Origin: an uncultured Prevotellaceae bacterium
Lineage (GTDB): Bacteria; Bacteroidota; Bacteroidia; Bacteroidales; Bacteroidaceae
Length of the DNA stretch: 64,000 nt
Direction of reading: 5' to 3'
NCBI GenBank assembly: GCA_902778535.1
Contig: CACYYG010000016.1
Location: forward strand, 125,558 to 189,557
How positions within the stretch are numbered: position 1 is the first letter of the stretch; each line of letters begins with the position of its first letter. Below the pieces are notes generated by a model, which was not told the DNA's origin, ran no database searches, and worked only from the letters and a program-made list of their open reading frames with translations. Below are positions 48,840 through 57,809 of the stretch, one piece after another. A program made the position numbers and the translations under genes.

Positions 48840-49697
48840 ATGAAAAAGAACATTATTTTTACAGCTTTAGCCGCAGGTCTGCTCCTGAGCAGCTGCGCAT
48901 CGAAGAAGGAACTCGTGGGTTGCCGCGAGGAGAACAAGAGCCTGACCAGCTCGCTGCAGACCACCAAGGAAGACCTGGCTGCCAAGAATGCCCGCATTAC
49001 GGCACTCGAGGAGCAGCAACGCGGATTGCAGCAGGCATTGAAGGCCGCTGAGCAGAAGTACGCCAAGCTGCAGGAGAGCCTAGACAAGAGCCTTAGCAAC
49101 GCCAACCAGAACAATGTATCGATTGAGAAGCTCGTCGACCAGATCAACGAGTCCAACCAGTACATACGCCATCTGGTGGAGGTGAAGTCGAAGAGCGACT
49201 CGCTGAACATGGTGCTGACCAACAACCTGACGCGCTCGCTGTCGCGCGAGGAACTGAAGGAGGTTGACGTGCAGGTGCTGAAGGGTGTCGTTTACATCTC
49301 TCTTGCCGACAACATGCTGTTCCGCAGTGGCGGTTACGAAATCAATCCCCGTGCTGCCGAGACACTGAGCAAGATTGCGAAGATTATCACCGACTACAAG
49401 GACTATGACGTATTGGTCGAGGGTAACACCGACAACGTGCCCATCTCGCGCGAGAACATCCGCAACAACTGGGACCTCTCATGTCTGCGTGCCTCCAGCG
49501 TGGTACAGGAGCTGCAGAACAAGTACAACGTTGACCCGAAGCGCCTCACTGCTGGCGGACGTGGCGAGTACAATCCCTTGCAGCCTAACGACACTGAAGT
49601 GGGCAAGCAGCGCAACCGCCGCACTCAGATCATCATCACACCGAAGCTTGACGAGTTTATGGAGCTGATTGGTGAAGCTCCTGAAACGGACAAGTAA
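48840..49697 (+). CDS. OmpA-family lipoprotein with coiled coil
   Basis: A 285-residue cell-envelope protein. Signal peptide with lipobox LLSSC (Cys19). A coiled-coil (about 25-125, heptads such as LEEQQRGLQQALKAAEQKYA) leads to an OmpA C-terminal peptidoglycan-binding domain (about 150-275; VEGNTDNVPISRENIRNNWD, LSCLRASSVVQEL, RNRRTQIIITP). It probably tethers the outer membrane to peptidoglycan. Monocistronic, ended by a strong hairpin. Confidence 0.92.
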   Translation: MKKNIIFTALAAGLLLSSCASKKELVGCREENKSLTSSLQTTKEDLAAKNARITALEEQQRGLQQALKAAEQKYAKLQESLDKSLSNANQNNVSIEKLVDQINESNQYIRHLVEVKSKSDSLNMVLTNNLTRSLSREELKEVDVQVLKGVVYISLADNMLFRSGGYEINPRAAETLSKIAKIITDYKDYDVLVEGNTDNVPISRENIRNNWDLSCLRASSVVQELQNKYNVDPKRLTAGGRGEYNPLQPNDTEVGKQRNRRTQIIITPKLDEFMELIGEAPETDK

Positions 49698-49710
49698 GTG
49701 AAGGTGAATT

Positions 49711-49753
49711 AAAAAAAGAATGAAGGATAGCCGCTATCCTTCATTCTTTTTTT
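49711..49753. terminator. Bidirectional terminator
   Basis: AAAAAAAGAATGAAGGATAGC pairs with GCTATCCTTCATTCTTTTTTT around a very small loop. It can stop both the OmpA-type gene and the convergent sensor gene. Confidence 0.92.
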
Positions 49754-49767
49754 TGTATTCTTGAATT

Positions 49768-51273
49768 CTAAATGTGCAGGTCGAGCACAAAGCGTGTGCC
49801 TTTGCTGAAGGTGGGGTCGATGCTCAGGTCGCCGTCCATCTTCAATGCCATCTGTCGGCAGATGGGCAAGCCGAGACCGTCGCCCGTTGAGAGGTCCTTG
49901 ACCTCGAGGAAAGGCTTGAACACGTCATTGCGTTTCTCCTCAGGTATGTCGCTGCCGGTATTGTACACCAGAAACTGTTGTGTGTGTGCACTGCGTTTCT
50001 TGAAGTCGAGGGTGATGTGTCCACCCTCGGGGGTGAAGACAGCTGCGTTATTCAGCAAATGTCTCAGGATGTGAGTCACATATTCCTTGTTCACCTTGGC
50101 GCTCATCTTCGGAGCCTTCGAAATCAGCTCCACGTCTTTCTTCACCTTGCCGCGAATCTCTTCCAGCAGGCTCTCGCAGAACGGCTGGACCTGTATGTCC
50201 TCCAGCTCCACACTTTCGTTAGCTGTGCTGTCGAGTGATGCCAGCGTCTGCACGTGCTCTGCAAAGTCACGCAATGCTTTCACCTCGGCATTTTTGCCGT
50301 CGAGCTTCTGTAGAGTGGGGGTGAGCTGTGCAGCGATGTTGTTGATGAAGCGTGCCTTCAGGGCATTGTTCTCTCTTTCTTCCTTGATGGTGTTTTTCTG
50401 CTTGCGATTGACGGCGATGACGCGCATAAACGCCAGAGCACCCAAAACGAGCACGGCGGCGAGGATGGCAGCAAGGATGCTGAGACCCACGATGACGGTA
50501 CTGCGCGAACTGAGCGAGCTGTCCTTATCGGCAATGGTGGCCTCGTGTGTGGCTATCTGCTGTTTCAGCGCATCAACCTCCTTGGCGTGCTTTATAGCGG
50601 TCACTGAGTCTTTCCATTCCGTATAGTTGCTGTATGCCAGTGACACCATGCTGGCATTGCCTGCGCGGCGGCCGCTCTCTATCAGTGTCTGATATACTTC
50701 GTCTACCTTGTCATAGTCTTCACTGGCCGTCATTCTGTCAGACATCTCTTGGAACACGGCATTGCCTCTTTCGTTCTGCCCGAACGTGTAGTAGAAAATA
50801 GCCTTGTTGTAGAGCAGGTCATCCTTCAGCTTCTCATCTTCGGCGGCATCTACCTGTCGCTCCATAATGTTCAGCTGCTCTTGGGCACTGGCACTCCTGT
50901 GCAACTTCATGTACATCTGCAGGCGCACTTTCGTCAGCTGATAATGTAAGGCGTTGGCCTGACTGGAAACTGTCACCTTGTTCGTTACGACTTGGTCGGC
51001 ACGGCGCAACAGGTCGAAGGCCTCACGGTAGTAGTTCTCTTTGTAATACATGCCAGCGGCCTGAGCAGCACAGGGAATGCCCTGCTCCAGCTTTCCTTGG
51101 TCGGAATACTCGTCGAATGCCTTGATGTATAGGTAGCGGGCTGTTGCCACGTGCCCGTTAGCGTCTTCATTTTCAGCACGCTGTTGCAAGTCACTCTTTT
51201 GCACCTCTTGGGCGCTGGCGATGCCAAAGCCGAAAAGCAAGGTGCATAGCAGGATAAGAATTTTTTTGTTCAT
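49768..51273 (-). CDS. TPR sensor with histidine-kinase-like domain lacking the phosphoacceptor His
   Basis: About 500 residues: signal peptide, a periplasmic helical region resembling tetratricopeptide repeats (about 20-235), one membrane helix (about 255-280), a short coiled coil and a kinase-like module. The dimerisation helix reads RFINNIAAQLTPTLQKL where active kinases have an N-I-S-H-[ED]-L-R-T-P-type motif, so the phosphorylated His is Ala. The ATPase part keeps the N box (HILRHLLNNAAVFTPEG) and GDGLGLPICRQMA, but the G1 box is NTGSDIPEE instead of D.G.GIP. It may act as a pseudokinase or partner of another sensor. An alternative start at 51294 adds seven residues. Confidence 0.8.
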   Translation of the reverse strand: MNKKILILLCTLLFGFGIASAQEVQKSDLQQRAENEDANGHVATARYLYIKAFDEYSDQGKLEQGIPCAAQAAGMYYKENYYREAFDLLRRADQVVTNKVTVSSQANALHYQLTKVRLQMYMKLHRSASAQEQLNIMERQVDAAEDEKLKDDLLYNKAIFYYTFGQNERGNAVFQEMSDRMTASEDYDKVDEVYQTLIESGRRAGNASMVSLAYSNYTEWKDSVTAIKHAKEVDALKQQIATHEATIADKDSSLSSRSTVIVGLSILAAILAAVLVLGALAFMRVIAVNRKQKNTIKEERENNALKARFINNIAAQLTPTLQKLDGKNAEVKALRDFAEHVQTLASLDSTANESVELEDIQVQPFCESLLEEIRGKVKKDVELISKAPKMSAKVNKEYVTHILRHLLNNAAVFTPEGGHITLDFKKRSAHTQQFLVYNTGSDIPEEKRNDVFKPFLEVKDLSTGDGLGLPICRQMALKMDGDLSIDPTFSKGTRFVLDLHI

Positions 51274-51336
51274 GTTTGAATGATGTTTTTTCATTGTTAT
51301 CGTTATTCAACAACAGACAAGAGAATACCCAAAAGG

Positions 51337-53583
51337 CTATCTGATGAAGAGTAACTCACGGTATTTCGGAAGTGTCCAGAGACCATCCTCGACAATCATT
51401 TCGAGGTGGTCGGCCTCGTTGCGGATGGCCTCCATGTGGGGACAGACGGTGTCGTGGTAGGCGATGGCACGCTGATGGATGTCGGCGATGCGGTTGGCGA
51501 CGCGACGGGCCTCGGTGAGCTCCTCCACCAACTGTTCAATGCGCTCGGTGCGCTCGGCTATCTCCTCGATGAGCTTCATGTTGCGGGCACTGAGGCGCTC
51601 GGCCTTGCCATTGCTGAAGACGCTCTTCATGCCCTGCACGTTCTTGATGAGCTGGCTCTGATAGTGGGTAGATACGGGAATGATATGGTTCATAGCGAGG
51701 TCGCCGAGGACACGGGCTTCTATCTGCACGGTCTTGACATACATCTCCCACTTCACCTCGTTGCGGGCCTCTAATTCCTTACGGGTCATGACGTTGGTAC
51801 CTTCGAAAAGGCGGACACTGGCATCGTCGAGGTAGTGCTCGATGATGACGGGACAAGACTTCTCGACGTCTAATCCGCGGCGTGATGCTTCCTGCACCCA
51901 CTCATCGCTGTAGCCGTTGCCGTCGAAGCGCACAGGACGGCTGGTCTTGATGTCGTCGCGCAGCACGTCGATGATGGCATGATACTTGGCGGTGTGGCCT
52001 TCGCCCAAAGCGAACTCAGGACGCACGGCATACTCGGCCATCCGCTCGTCGACACGGCGCTTGAACGACGTGAGAGCCTCGGCCACTGCAGAGTTGAGGG
52101 CTATCATGGCCGATGCACAGTTGATACTGGAGCCTGGCGCACGGAACTCGAAGCGGTTGCCGGTGAAGGCGAAAGGCGACGTACGGTTGCGGTCGGTATT
52201 GTCGATAATGATATCGGGAATCTGGGGAATGTCAATCTCCTTTTGAAGATTTGAGGTTTGAGATTTGAGATTTGAGGTTTGCTCAATGTTGTCAAGGAGC
52301 TCGGAGACGTATTTCCCAAGGAAGGAGCTGATGATAGCTGGCGGTGCCTCGTTGCCTCCTAAACGGTGGGCGTTGGTGGCCGACATGATGGAAGCCTTCA
52401 GCAGACCGTTGTGCTTGTAGACAGCCATGAGCGTCTCGACGATGAAGGTGACGAAGCGCAGGGTCTCATTGGCTGCAGCCTCAGGATTGTTGGCGTCAGC
52501 CTTGCCTGGGGCATAGAGCAGCGTGCCATTGTCGGCGGTGAGGCTCCAGTTGTTGTGCTTGCCCGAGCCGTTGATGCCGTCGAAGGGCTTTTCGTGGAGC
52601 AGCACACGGAATCCGTGCTTGCGGGCCACCTTTTTCATCAGAGACATCAGCAGCATGTTGTGGTCGACGGCGAGGTTACATTCCTCGAAGATGGGGGCGA
52701 GTTCGAATTGGTTGGGTGCCACCTCGTTGTGTCGTGTCTTGCAGGGGATTGCGAGCTCGAGCGCCTGTATCTCCAAGTCCTTCATAAAGGCTTGCACACG
52801 GTCGGGAATGGTGCCGAAGTAGTGGTCGTCCATCTGCTGGTTCTTGGCACTCTCATGGCCCATCAGGGTGCGGCCGGTGAGCATCAGGTCAGGACGGGCG
52901 CTGTAGAGACCTTCATCGACGAGGAAGTATTCCTGCTCCCAACCGAGATTGACCTGCACCTTCGTCACGTTGTCGTAGAACAACGAGCAGACATCGGTAG
53001 CGGCTTTGTCGATGGCATGAAGGGCTCGCAGCAAAGGAGCCTTGTAGTCGAGGGCTTCACCCGTATAGGCGATGAAAATAGTAGGAATACAGAGTGTGTC
53101 GTCGATAATGAAGACGGGCGACGTGGGATCCCATGCGGAGTAGCCGCGGGCCTCGAAGGTGTTGCGGATGCCGCCGTTGGGGAATGAGCTGGCATCGGGT
53201 TCCTGCTGCACGAGGAGCTTGCCGCTGAAGGCCTCCATCATGCCGCCCTTGCCGTCGTGCTCGACGAAGGCATCGTGTTTCTCGGCAGTGCCCTCAGTGA
53301 GGGGCTGGAACCAATGCGTATAGTGTGTGACGCCCATCTCCTGTGCCCACTGCTTCATGCCGGCAGCCACGGCATCGGCGATGGAGCGGTCTAGACGTGC
53401 GCCGTTGTCAATGACGTCGATGAGCTTTTCGTAGACATCCTTCGGCAGATATTTGTACATCTTCTCACGGTTGAAGACATACTTGCCGAAATACTCTGAA
53501 GGGCGTTCATTTGATGCCTCTATTTCCAGAGGACGTTTCTTGAACGCCTCCTCTACTACCTGAAATCTCAGATTCGCTGACAT
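51337..53583 (-). CDS. glnN: Glutamine synthetase, type III, with a heptamer insertion
   Basis: A 748-residue GSIII, the form typical of Bacteroidetes, assimilating ammonia into glutamine with ATP. Diagnostic stretches: FPNGGIRNTFEARGYSAWDP, NLGWEQEYFLVD, CKTRHNEVAPNQFELAP, HEKPFDGINGSGKHNNWSL, and RTSPFAFTGNRFEFRAPGSS. An extra segment EQTSNLKSQTSNLQKE (coded by a heptamer array at 52248-52282) lies in the loop before the nucleotide/substrate block IDIPQIPDIIIDN. It is slightly longer than usual for that reason. Single-gene unit; regulation not evident. Confidence 0.97.
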   Translation of the reverse strand: MSANLRFQVVEEAFKKRPLEIEASNERPSEYFGKYVFNREKMYKYLPKDVYEKLIDVIDNGARLDRSIADAVAAGMKQWAQEMGVTHYTHWFQPLTEGTAEKHDAFVEHDGKGGMMEAFSGKLLVQQEPDASSFPNGGIRNTFEARGYSAWDPTSPVFIIDDTLCIPTIFIAYTGEALDYKAPLLRALHAIDKAATDVCSLFYDNVTKVQVNLGWEQEYFLVDEGLYSARPDLMLTGRTLMGHESAKNQQMDDHYFGTIPDRVQAFMKDLEIQALELAIPCKTRHNEVAPNQFELAPIFEECNLAVDHNMLLMSLMKKVARKHGFRVLLHEKPFDGINGSGKHNNWSLTADNGTLLYAPGKADANNPEAAANETLRFVTFIVETLMAVYKHNGLLKASIMSATNAHRLGGNEAPPAIISSFLGKYVSELLDNIEQTSNLKSQTSNLQKEIDIPQIPDIIIDNTDRNRTSPFAFTGNRFEFRAPGSSINCASAMIALNSAVAEALTSFKRRVDERMAEYAVRPEFALGEGHTAKYHAIIDVLRDDIKTSRPVRFDGNGYSDEWVQEASRRGLDVEKSCPVIIEHYLDDASVRLFEGTNVMTRKELEARNEVKWEMYVKTVQIEARVLGDLAMNHIIPVSTHYQSQLIKNVQGMKSVFSNGKAERLSARNMKLIEEIAERTERIEQLVEELTEARRVANRIADIHQRAIAYHDTVCPHMEAIRNEADHLEMIVEDGLWTLPKYRELLFIR
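52248..52282. repeat. Heptamer array GATTTGA/GGTTTGA inside glnN
   Basis: Five consecutive 7-nt units: GATTTGA, GGTTTGA, GATTTGA, GATTTGA, GGTTTGC. Minus-strand sense gives TCAAATC-type units, the same family as those in tatD and upstream of it. Confidence 0.9.
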
Positions 53584-53596
53584 AATCTTTTATTTG

Positions 53597-53728
53597 TTAT
53601 AATGCCTCATCGTCAGGACGTTGTAACCGTCGGTCTTTGAGTGGCGGCAGGTGACGTTTGCGACGTAGATAGGCCTCGCGCCGTTCTTCGTAGTCTTGCT
53701 GGCGTTTCTCTATATAGCCGTCGGCCAT
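53597..53728 (-). CDS. Small basic protein, 43 aa
   Basis: MADGYIEKRQQDYEERREAY followed by LRRKRHLPPLKDRRLQRPDDEAL. Highly charged, probably helical. Short proteins beginning MAD.Y.E and rich in Arg/Lys are widespread in Bacteroidales and are often misnamed dehydrogenase. It sits between DUF4270 and glnN on the same strand, 9 nt after the former. Function unknown. Confidence 0.6.
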   Translation of the reverse strand: MADGYIEKRQQDYEERREAYLRRKRHLPPLKDRRLQRPDDEAL

Positions 53729-53737
53729 GATGCACTT

Positions 53738-55234
53738 CTATTTAAACCTCGCGAATACGGCGTCGATCTTGATGGGGGCGTTGGCATTGTCGGGACCTCC
53801 AACCAAACGGGCACTGCTGAGCGACATGTCATGATGCACGCTGGTGACTTCAGAAGAAGTGTTGGTGGAGAAAGTGACGGGCACTAACACCATCTTGTTC
53901 CAGTCGGGGTGATGCTGCTCCCACATCGGGTCGCTCCTAAGCCCCTCCTTGCGGATGTTCCACAGTGCTGTGATGAGTGCCGAGAGGTTATTAAACGTAT
54001 AGGTGTTGGTGTTGCTGTAACCGGCACCCTTCACAGGGTCGTAATTGTTGAATCCTGTGATGTAGGACATAATGTTATCAGGCACGCCGTTGTTCTCGAA
54101 GAAACGGTAGAGGCTATCCTTTTGTACCATAAGCAGTGTCTGCGGAGCCGGCAGCATACGATAGTCGCTCGACTGGTTGTTGAGGCGCTGCAGGGTCAGC
54201 TTGGCAGATAGCAATGAGTCGCCTTCGTGGCTCTGCTTCATCTCAGCCACGGGCAGCGTCACCTCTGTGAAGAGGCCTGCCGGCGTCTTCAGGTAGGTGT
54301 GCTGTGTTTCAGCTGCCATTGCCTTCAGGGTCTCGCTGTCGTTGGTGATGCAGGTTGTCTGTAGCACCTCGCGTGTGCCTGCCAGAACCAGTACGCCTGT
54401 TGCGGTAGTGGTGTCGGTGACAGCCGTGTAATAAGTGCGCAGACCAATATCGCTCACCTTCGCATGGAATCCCATGCCGTCAGTAATCTGGAAGAAGAAA
54501 CCTGGGCAGAGACGATGGGCAAAGGTGTAGGAGTTGCGGAAGTATTCAGGATGGTCGTAATACTGCAGCATGAGGTAGGTGCCGTAGTTCTTGTAGATGG
54601 TGCCGTCGGCAGCTGTGTAGGGATCGTTCAGCGGGATGCGGATGCAGTTCTGATAGGAGCTGGATGTACGCACGTTGTCAAGCTCAGCCAAATTGGAGTA
54701 GCTGAATACGTGGCTCTTGCGGAGACCGCCATTGCGAATCATGCCAGCCTGCATGGGATTGAAGTTGGAATAGTAGCGGACGCCTTCCTCCAAAGGTGAA
54801 GTCATCTCGCTGATGAGCATCTTCATAGCCGTAAGGCTGTCAGCATCGCGGAAAGGCGAGGTGATGTAGAGAATAAGGTCGCACGAATCGGCTGAAGCTC
54901 GTCCGTTGTAACGGTTCGACACCTCGTTCTCTTCTGCTATCGATACTTTTTCCAGAAGGTGAAACTGCGTGGTGAACTCGCTGACGACATCGGCGCCTGT
55001 CTGCGGGTCTCTGACGCTGCCGAGATAGCAGTCGGCAGAGAGCGAGAGCACGGAGTCGGACATGATGGTGCGTGTGGTGACGTTGAAACTTTCGGTGGCT
55101 ACTACGAGTTTGTCACCTTCGTTGGTGAGCGACTGACCGATGTTCATACCGTCTTCTTCACATGAAGAAATGGCTACCAGCGCAAATGCTGCGGCAGCCA
55201 TTAACTGTGTTTTACAAAGCTTGTTGCTAATCAT
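53738..55234 (-). CDS. DUF4270 family lipoprotein
   Basis: A 498-residue exported lipoprotein (signal peptide MISNKLCKTQLMAAAAFALV then AISSC, Cys25). The early motif DGMNIGQSLTNEGDKL and SVLSLSADCYLGSVRDPQTGADVVSEFTTQF fit the DUF4270 family, restricted to Bacteroidetes. Function unknown. It starts 7 nt after the glycogen synthase gene, an arrangement conserved in Bacteroidales, and is followed by the 43-residue protein. Confidence 0.87.
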   Translation of the reverse strand: MISNKLCKTQLMAAAAFALVAISSCEEDGMNIGQSLTNEGDKLVVATESFNVTTRTIMSDSVLSLSADCYLGSVRDPQTGADVVSEFTTQFHLLEKVSIAEENEVSNRYNGRASADSCDLILYITSPFRDADSLTAMKMLISEMTSPLEEGVRYYSNFNPMQAGMIRNGGLRKSHVFSYSNLAELDNVRTSSSYQNCIRIPLNDPYTAADGTIYKNYGTYLMLQYYDHPEYFRNSYTFAHRLCPGFFFQITDGMGFHAKVSDIGLRTYYTAVTDTTTATGVLVLAGTREVLQTTCITNDSETLKAMAAETQHTYLKTPAGLFTEVTLPVAEMKQSHEGDSLLSAKLTLQRLNNQSSDYRMLPAPQTLLMVQKDSLYRFFENNGVPDNIMSYITGFNNYDPVKGAGYSNTNTYTFNNLSALITALWNIRKEGLRSDPMWEQHHPDWNKMVLVPVTFSTNTSSEVTSVHHDMSLSSARLVGGPDNANAPIKIDAVFARFK

Positions 55235-55241
55235 TGATCAA

Positions 55242-56018
55242 TTATAATTTCTCGTAGAATTCCTCGTAGGCGTTGGCGAAATCCTCGATGTAGGGCAGTA
55301 GCGGAACGTCTTTCTCGGCAGCATACTTCAGTAGGCTCGTGCTGACATCCTTGCCAACTTGAACAATGCCGTCACTATAGTCAATGGCCAGCTTGCCCAA
55401 CTCCTCCAACGTGAACCGACTGCCGTAGGCCGACAGCATCTCAGGCTTGGCATCGCGGAAGGCTACGCTCTGTGCGAAGCTCTCGCCCAGTTCTACTGGC
55501 TGCCCCTCACTGAAGAGCGACGTCACCACTTTAGCCTCTGCAAACGACGGCTCGTCGGCATAGGCGGTCTTCACAAAGAACGGCACGGAAGCACTCATCC
55601 AACCTTGGCAATGAATGATGTCGGGTGTCCACCGCATCTTCTTTATTGTCTCAAGAACGCCTCGGGCAAAGAAGACAGAGCGCTCGCCATCGTCGTCAAT
55701 CACCTGACGGCGCTTCGAGAAATAGTCATCATTGTCGATGAAATAGACGGCCACGTGCGATGACGGGATGGAGGCCACTTTGATGATGAGTGGATGGTCG
55801 GTGTCGTTGATGATGAGGTTCATGCCCGACAGGCGCTGCACCTCGTGCAGCTGGCCGCGACGCTCATTGATGGAGCCCCACTTTGGCATGAAGGTGCGGA
55901 TTTCGTGCCCAAGATCCTGCATGGCGCGCGACAATTCGTGCCCCATAAGGGATAGCTCGTTGTCTGCCATATAGGGAGAGACCTCCTGGTTGATGAATAG
56001 TATTTTCTTTTTTGCCAT
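55242..56018 (-). CDS. Glycogen/starch synthase, short Bacteroidales form
   Basis: A 258-residue protein that corresponds to the N-terminal (GT5) half of bacterial glycogen synthase: KILFINQEVSPYMADNELSLMG, HELSRAMQDLGHEIRTFMPKWG and PDIIHCQGWMSASVP. The ADP-glucose-binding C-terminal half is absent, as in most Bacteroidales copies at this locus, so catalysis alone is doubtful. The start at 56018 (MAKKKILFINQE) is chosen over an upstream frame that reads through the promoter. Divergent from panC. Confidence 0.85.
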   Translation of the reverse strand: MAKKKILFINQEVSPYMADNELSLMGHELSRAMQDLGHEIRTFMPKWGSINERRGQLHEVQRLSGMNLIINDTDHPLIIKVASIPSSHVAVYFIDNDDYFSKRRQVIDDDGERSVFFARGVLETIKKMRWTPDIIHCQGWMSASVPFFVKTAYADEPSFAEAKVVTSLFSEGQPVELGESFAQSVAFRDAKPEMLSAYGSRFTLEELGKLAIDYSDGIVQVGKDVSTSLLKYAAEKDVPLLPYIEDFANAYEEFYEKL

Positions 56019-56055
56019 TGCTCTTCGTTTAGGATAAATGGTTGGAATTCCTTTG

Positions 56056-56063
56056 CAAAGGTA
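56056..56063 (-). promoter_or_regulatory. -7 element of the glycogen synthase promoter
   Basis: Minus strand TACCTTTG followed by C, 38 nt upstream of the start codon. Confidence 0.6.
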
Positions 56064-56242
56064 AGAATTTTTCTGCATAAAACCGAATAAAATGCGCAGA
56101 ATTAGTAAGATTTTAGGAAAAAGTGACATTTTATAGGTTTATTTTTAGGCTTTTTTTTCCTTGTTTGCGAAATTTGTTGTTATTTTGCACCCGCTTTTTA
56201 ACAATGTACGCAGAACGATGTACAGTGTATAACGAAACGTAA

Positions 56243-57094
56243 ATGAAAGTATTCACAAAGATTGTTGACCTGCAGAATGTACTCTTCGATGAGCGTAAGG
56301 CAGGAAAGAGTGTAGGACTGGTGCCTACGATGGGAGCACTTCACGAGGGACACGCCTCGCTGGTGCGCCGCTCAGTAAAGGATAACGATGTGACAGTAGT
56401 GTCGGTGTTTGTCAACCCTACACAGTTCAATGACAAAAACGACCTCACCCATTATCCTCGTACTTTGGAGGCCGACTGCCTTCTGCTTGAAGATTGTAAG
56501 GCCGACTATGTGCTGGCTCCGGCTGTGGAAGAGATGTATCCCACGCCCGACACACGCCAGTTTGAGTATCCTCCTGTTTCCACTGTGATGGAAGGTGCCC
56601 ATCGTCCCGGTCATTTCAATGGCGTGTGCCAGGTGGTCAGCCGGCTGTTCTACATTGTTCGTCCCGACCGTGCCTATTTCGGCGAAAAAGACTGGCAGCA
56701 GATTGCCGTCGTCAAGGCCATGGTGCGCCATCTGCAATTGCCTGTTCAGATTGTGGAGTGCCCCATTGTGCGTGAGGAGGACGGACTGGCCAAGTCGAGC
56801 CGCAACACTTTGCTGGCTCCTGACGAGCGCGCTATTGCACCTGCCATCTTTAAAGCATTGAAAGACAGCAAGGAATACGCCAAGACTCACACCCTGAAAG
56901 AAACCCACGACTATGTCGTCAACACCATTAACGCTGTGGACGGCTTAGACGTGGAATACTTTTCAATTGTAGACGGCAACACTTTGCAGGATATCGCCAA
57001 CTGGGAGGATTCACCCTATGTGGTGGGTTGCATCACCGTCTACTGCGGCAAGACGCCTATTCGCCTGATTGACCACATCAAATATAAGGGATAA
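56243..57094 (+). CDS. panC: Pantothenate synthetase
   Basis: A 283-residue cytosolic enzyme joining pantoate and beta-alanine with ATP (vitamin B5). HIGH-type motif [24 protein letters not shown], the pantoate site [22 protein letters not shown], and the KMSKS-like block [10 protein letters not shown] are in order. Followed 4 nt later by panD, so the beta-alanine source and the ligase are co-expressed. Normal length. Confidence 0.97.
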   Translation: MKVFTKIVDLQNVLFDERKAGKSVGLVPTMGALHEGHASLVRRSVKDNDVTVVSVFVNPTQFNDKNDLTHYPRTLEADCLLLEDCKADYVLAPAVEEMYPTPDTRQFEYPPVSTVMEGAHRPGHFNGVCQVVSRLFYIVRPDRAYFGEKDWQQIAVVKAMVRHLQLPVQIVECPIVREEDGLAKSSRNTLLAPDERAIAPAIFKALKDSKEYAKTHTLKETHDYVVNTINAVDGLDVEYFSIVDGNTLQDIANWEDSPYVVGCITVYCGKTPIRLIDHIKYKG

Positions 57095-57098
57095 GACC

Positions 57099-57443
57099 AT
57101 GATGATAGAAGTAATGAAGTCGAAGCTGCATTGTGTCCAGGTGACCGAGGCCAACCTGAACTACATGGGTAGTATCACCATTGACGAGGACCTGATGGAT
57201 GCCGCCAATCTCATTGCCGGCGAGAAGGTGCAGGTGCTGGACAATAACAATGGCGAGCGCTTTGAGACATATATTATCAAGGGCGAGCGTGGCTCGGGCT
57301 GCATCTGCCTGAATGGAGCTGCTGCGCGACGCGTGCAGGTGGGCGACACCGTTATCATCATCTCCTATGCCCTGATGGACTTCGATGAGGCGAAGGCTTT
57401 CAAGCCATCAGTGGTGTTCCCAAGAGAAAACAAGCTGGTTTGA
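57099..57443 (+). CDS. panD: Aspartate 1-decarboxylase proenzyme
   Basis: A 114-residue pyruvoyl enzyme making beta-alanine. The self-cleavage site is the Gly-Ser of [31 protein letters not shown] and [13 protein letters not shown] complete the family pattern. The start at 57099 (MMIEVMKSK) leaves 4 nt after panC. Its last 36 nt overlap the end of the convergent folK gene. Confidence 0.97.
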   Translation: MMIEVMKSKLHCVQVTEANLNYMGSITIDEDLMDAANLIAGEKVQVLDNNNGERFETYIIKGERGSGCICLNGAAARRVQVGDTVIIISYALMDFDEAKAFKPSVVFPRENKLV

Positions 57444-57806
57444 CAGTTTTGGCAGTAACTGTTGAATGTATGGACGCTGCCAGTCACGCAAATGGAATCG
57501 CTGCTGGTCATACAGCAGCAAGTCTAAATCAATAGGCACAAGGCCCTGACGACGGGCTTCGTCGTCGCGGCCTTGTGTCTTTTCTATGTCTTTTAGTCTG
57601 CCATTCAACTCGTCATTGTCAAGGTCGGTTTGCGCACTGACGAGCTGATTGAGATAGAGTGTCCCCTCCTTTTTTCCGTATGGCTCTGTCCAGACGGCGG
57701 GTGTATAGTCTGGAGAGATGAGAACCTGAGTGAGGGCTTTGCGGGCCTCACTCAGGTTCTTTTCCTGTTCATTGTTGCTGGCTAAAGATATGAGTACGCT
57801 GTGCAT
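57408..57806 (-). CDS. folK: HPPK-like protein (folate biosynthesis)
   Basis: A 132-residue protein of the 6-hydroxymethyl-7,8-dihydropterin pyrophosphokinase family. The start [21 protein letters not shown] parallels the SLGSN..(D)..(N)L..A motif. [14 protein letters not shown] matches the R..RPxDLDLLxY core. The family is normally about 160 residues, so this is a short Bacteroidetes version. Its 3' end overlaps panD by 36 nt tail-to-tail. It lies 3 nt after the malic enzyme gene. Confidence 0.82.
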   Translation of the reverse strand: MHSVLISLASNNEQEKNLSEARKALTQVLISPDYTPAVWTEPYGKKEGTLYLNQLVSAQTDLDNDELNGRLKDIEKTQGRDDEARRQGLVPIDLDLLLYDQQRFHLRDWQRPYIQQLLPKLSNQLVFSWEHH

Positions 57807-57809
57807 CTC

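Noticed and set aside
55242..56018. Glycogen synthase called a truncated pseudogene
   Set aside because: The short form is usual at this locus in Bacteroidales and the frame is intact.
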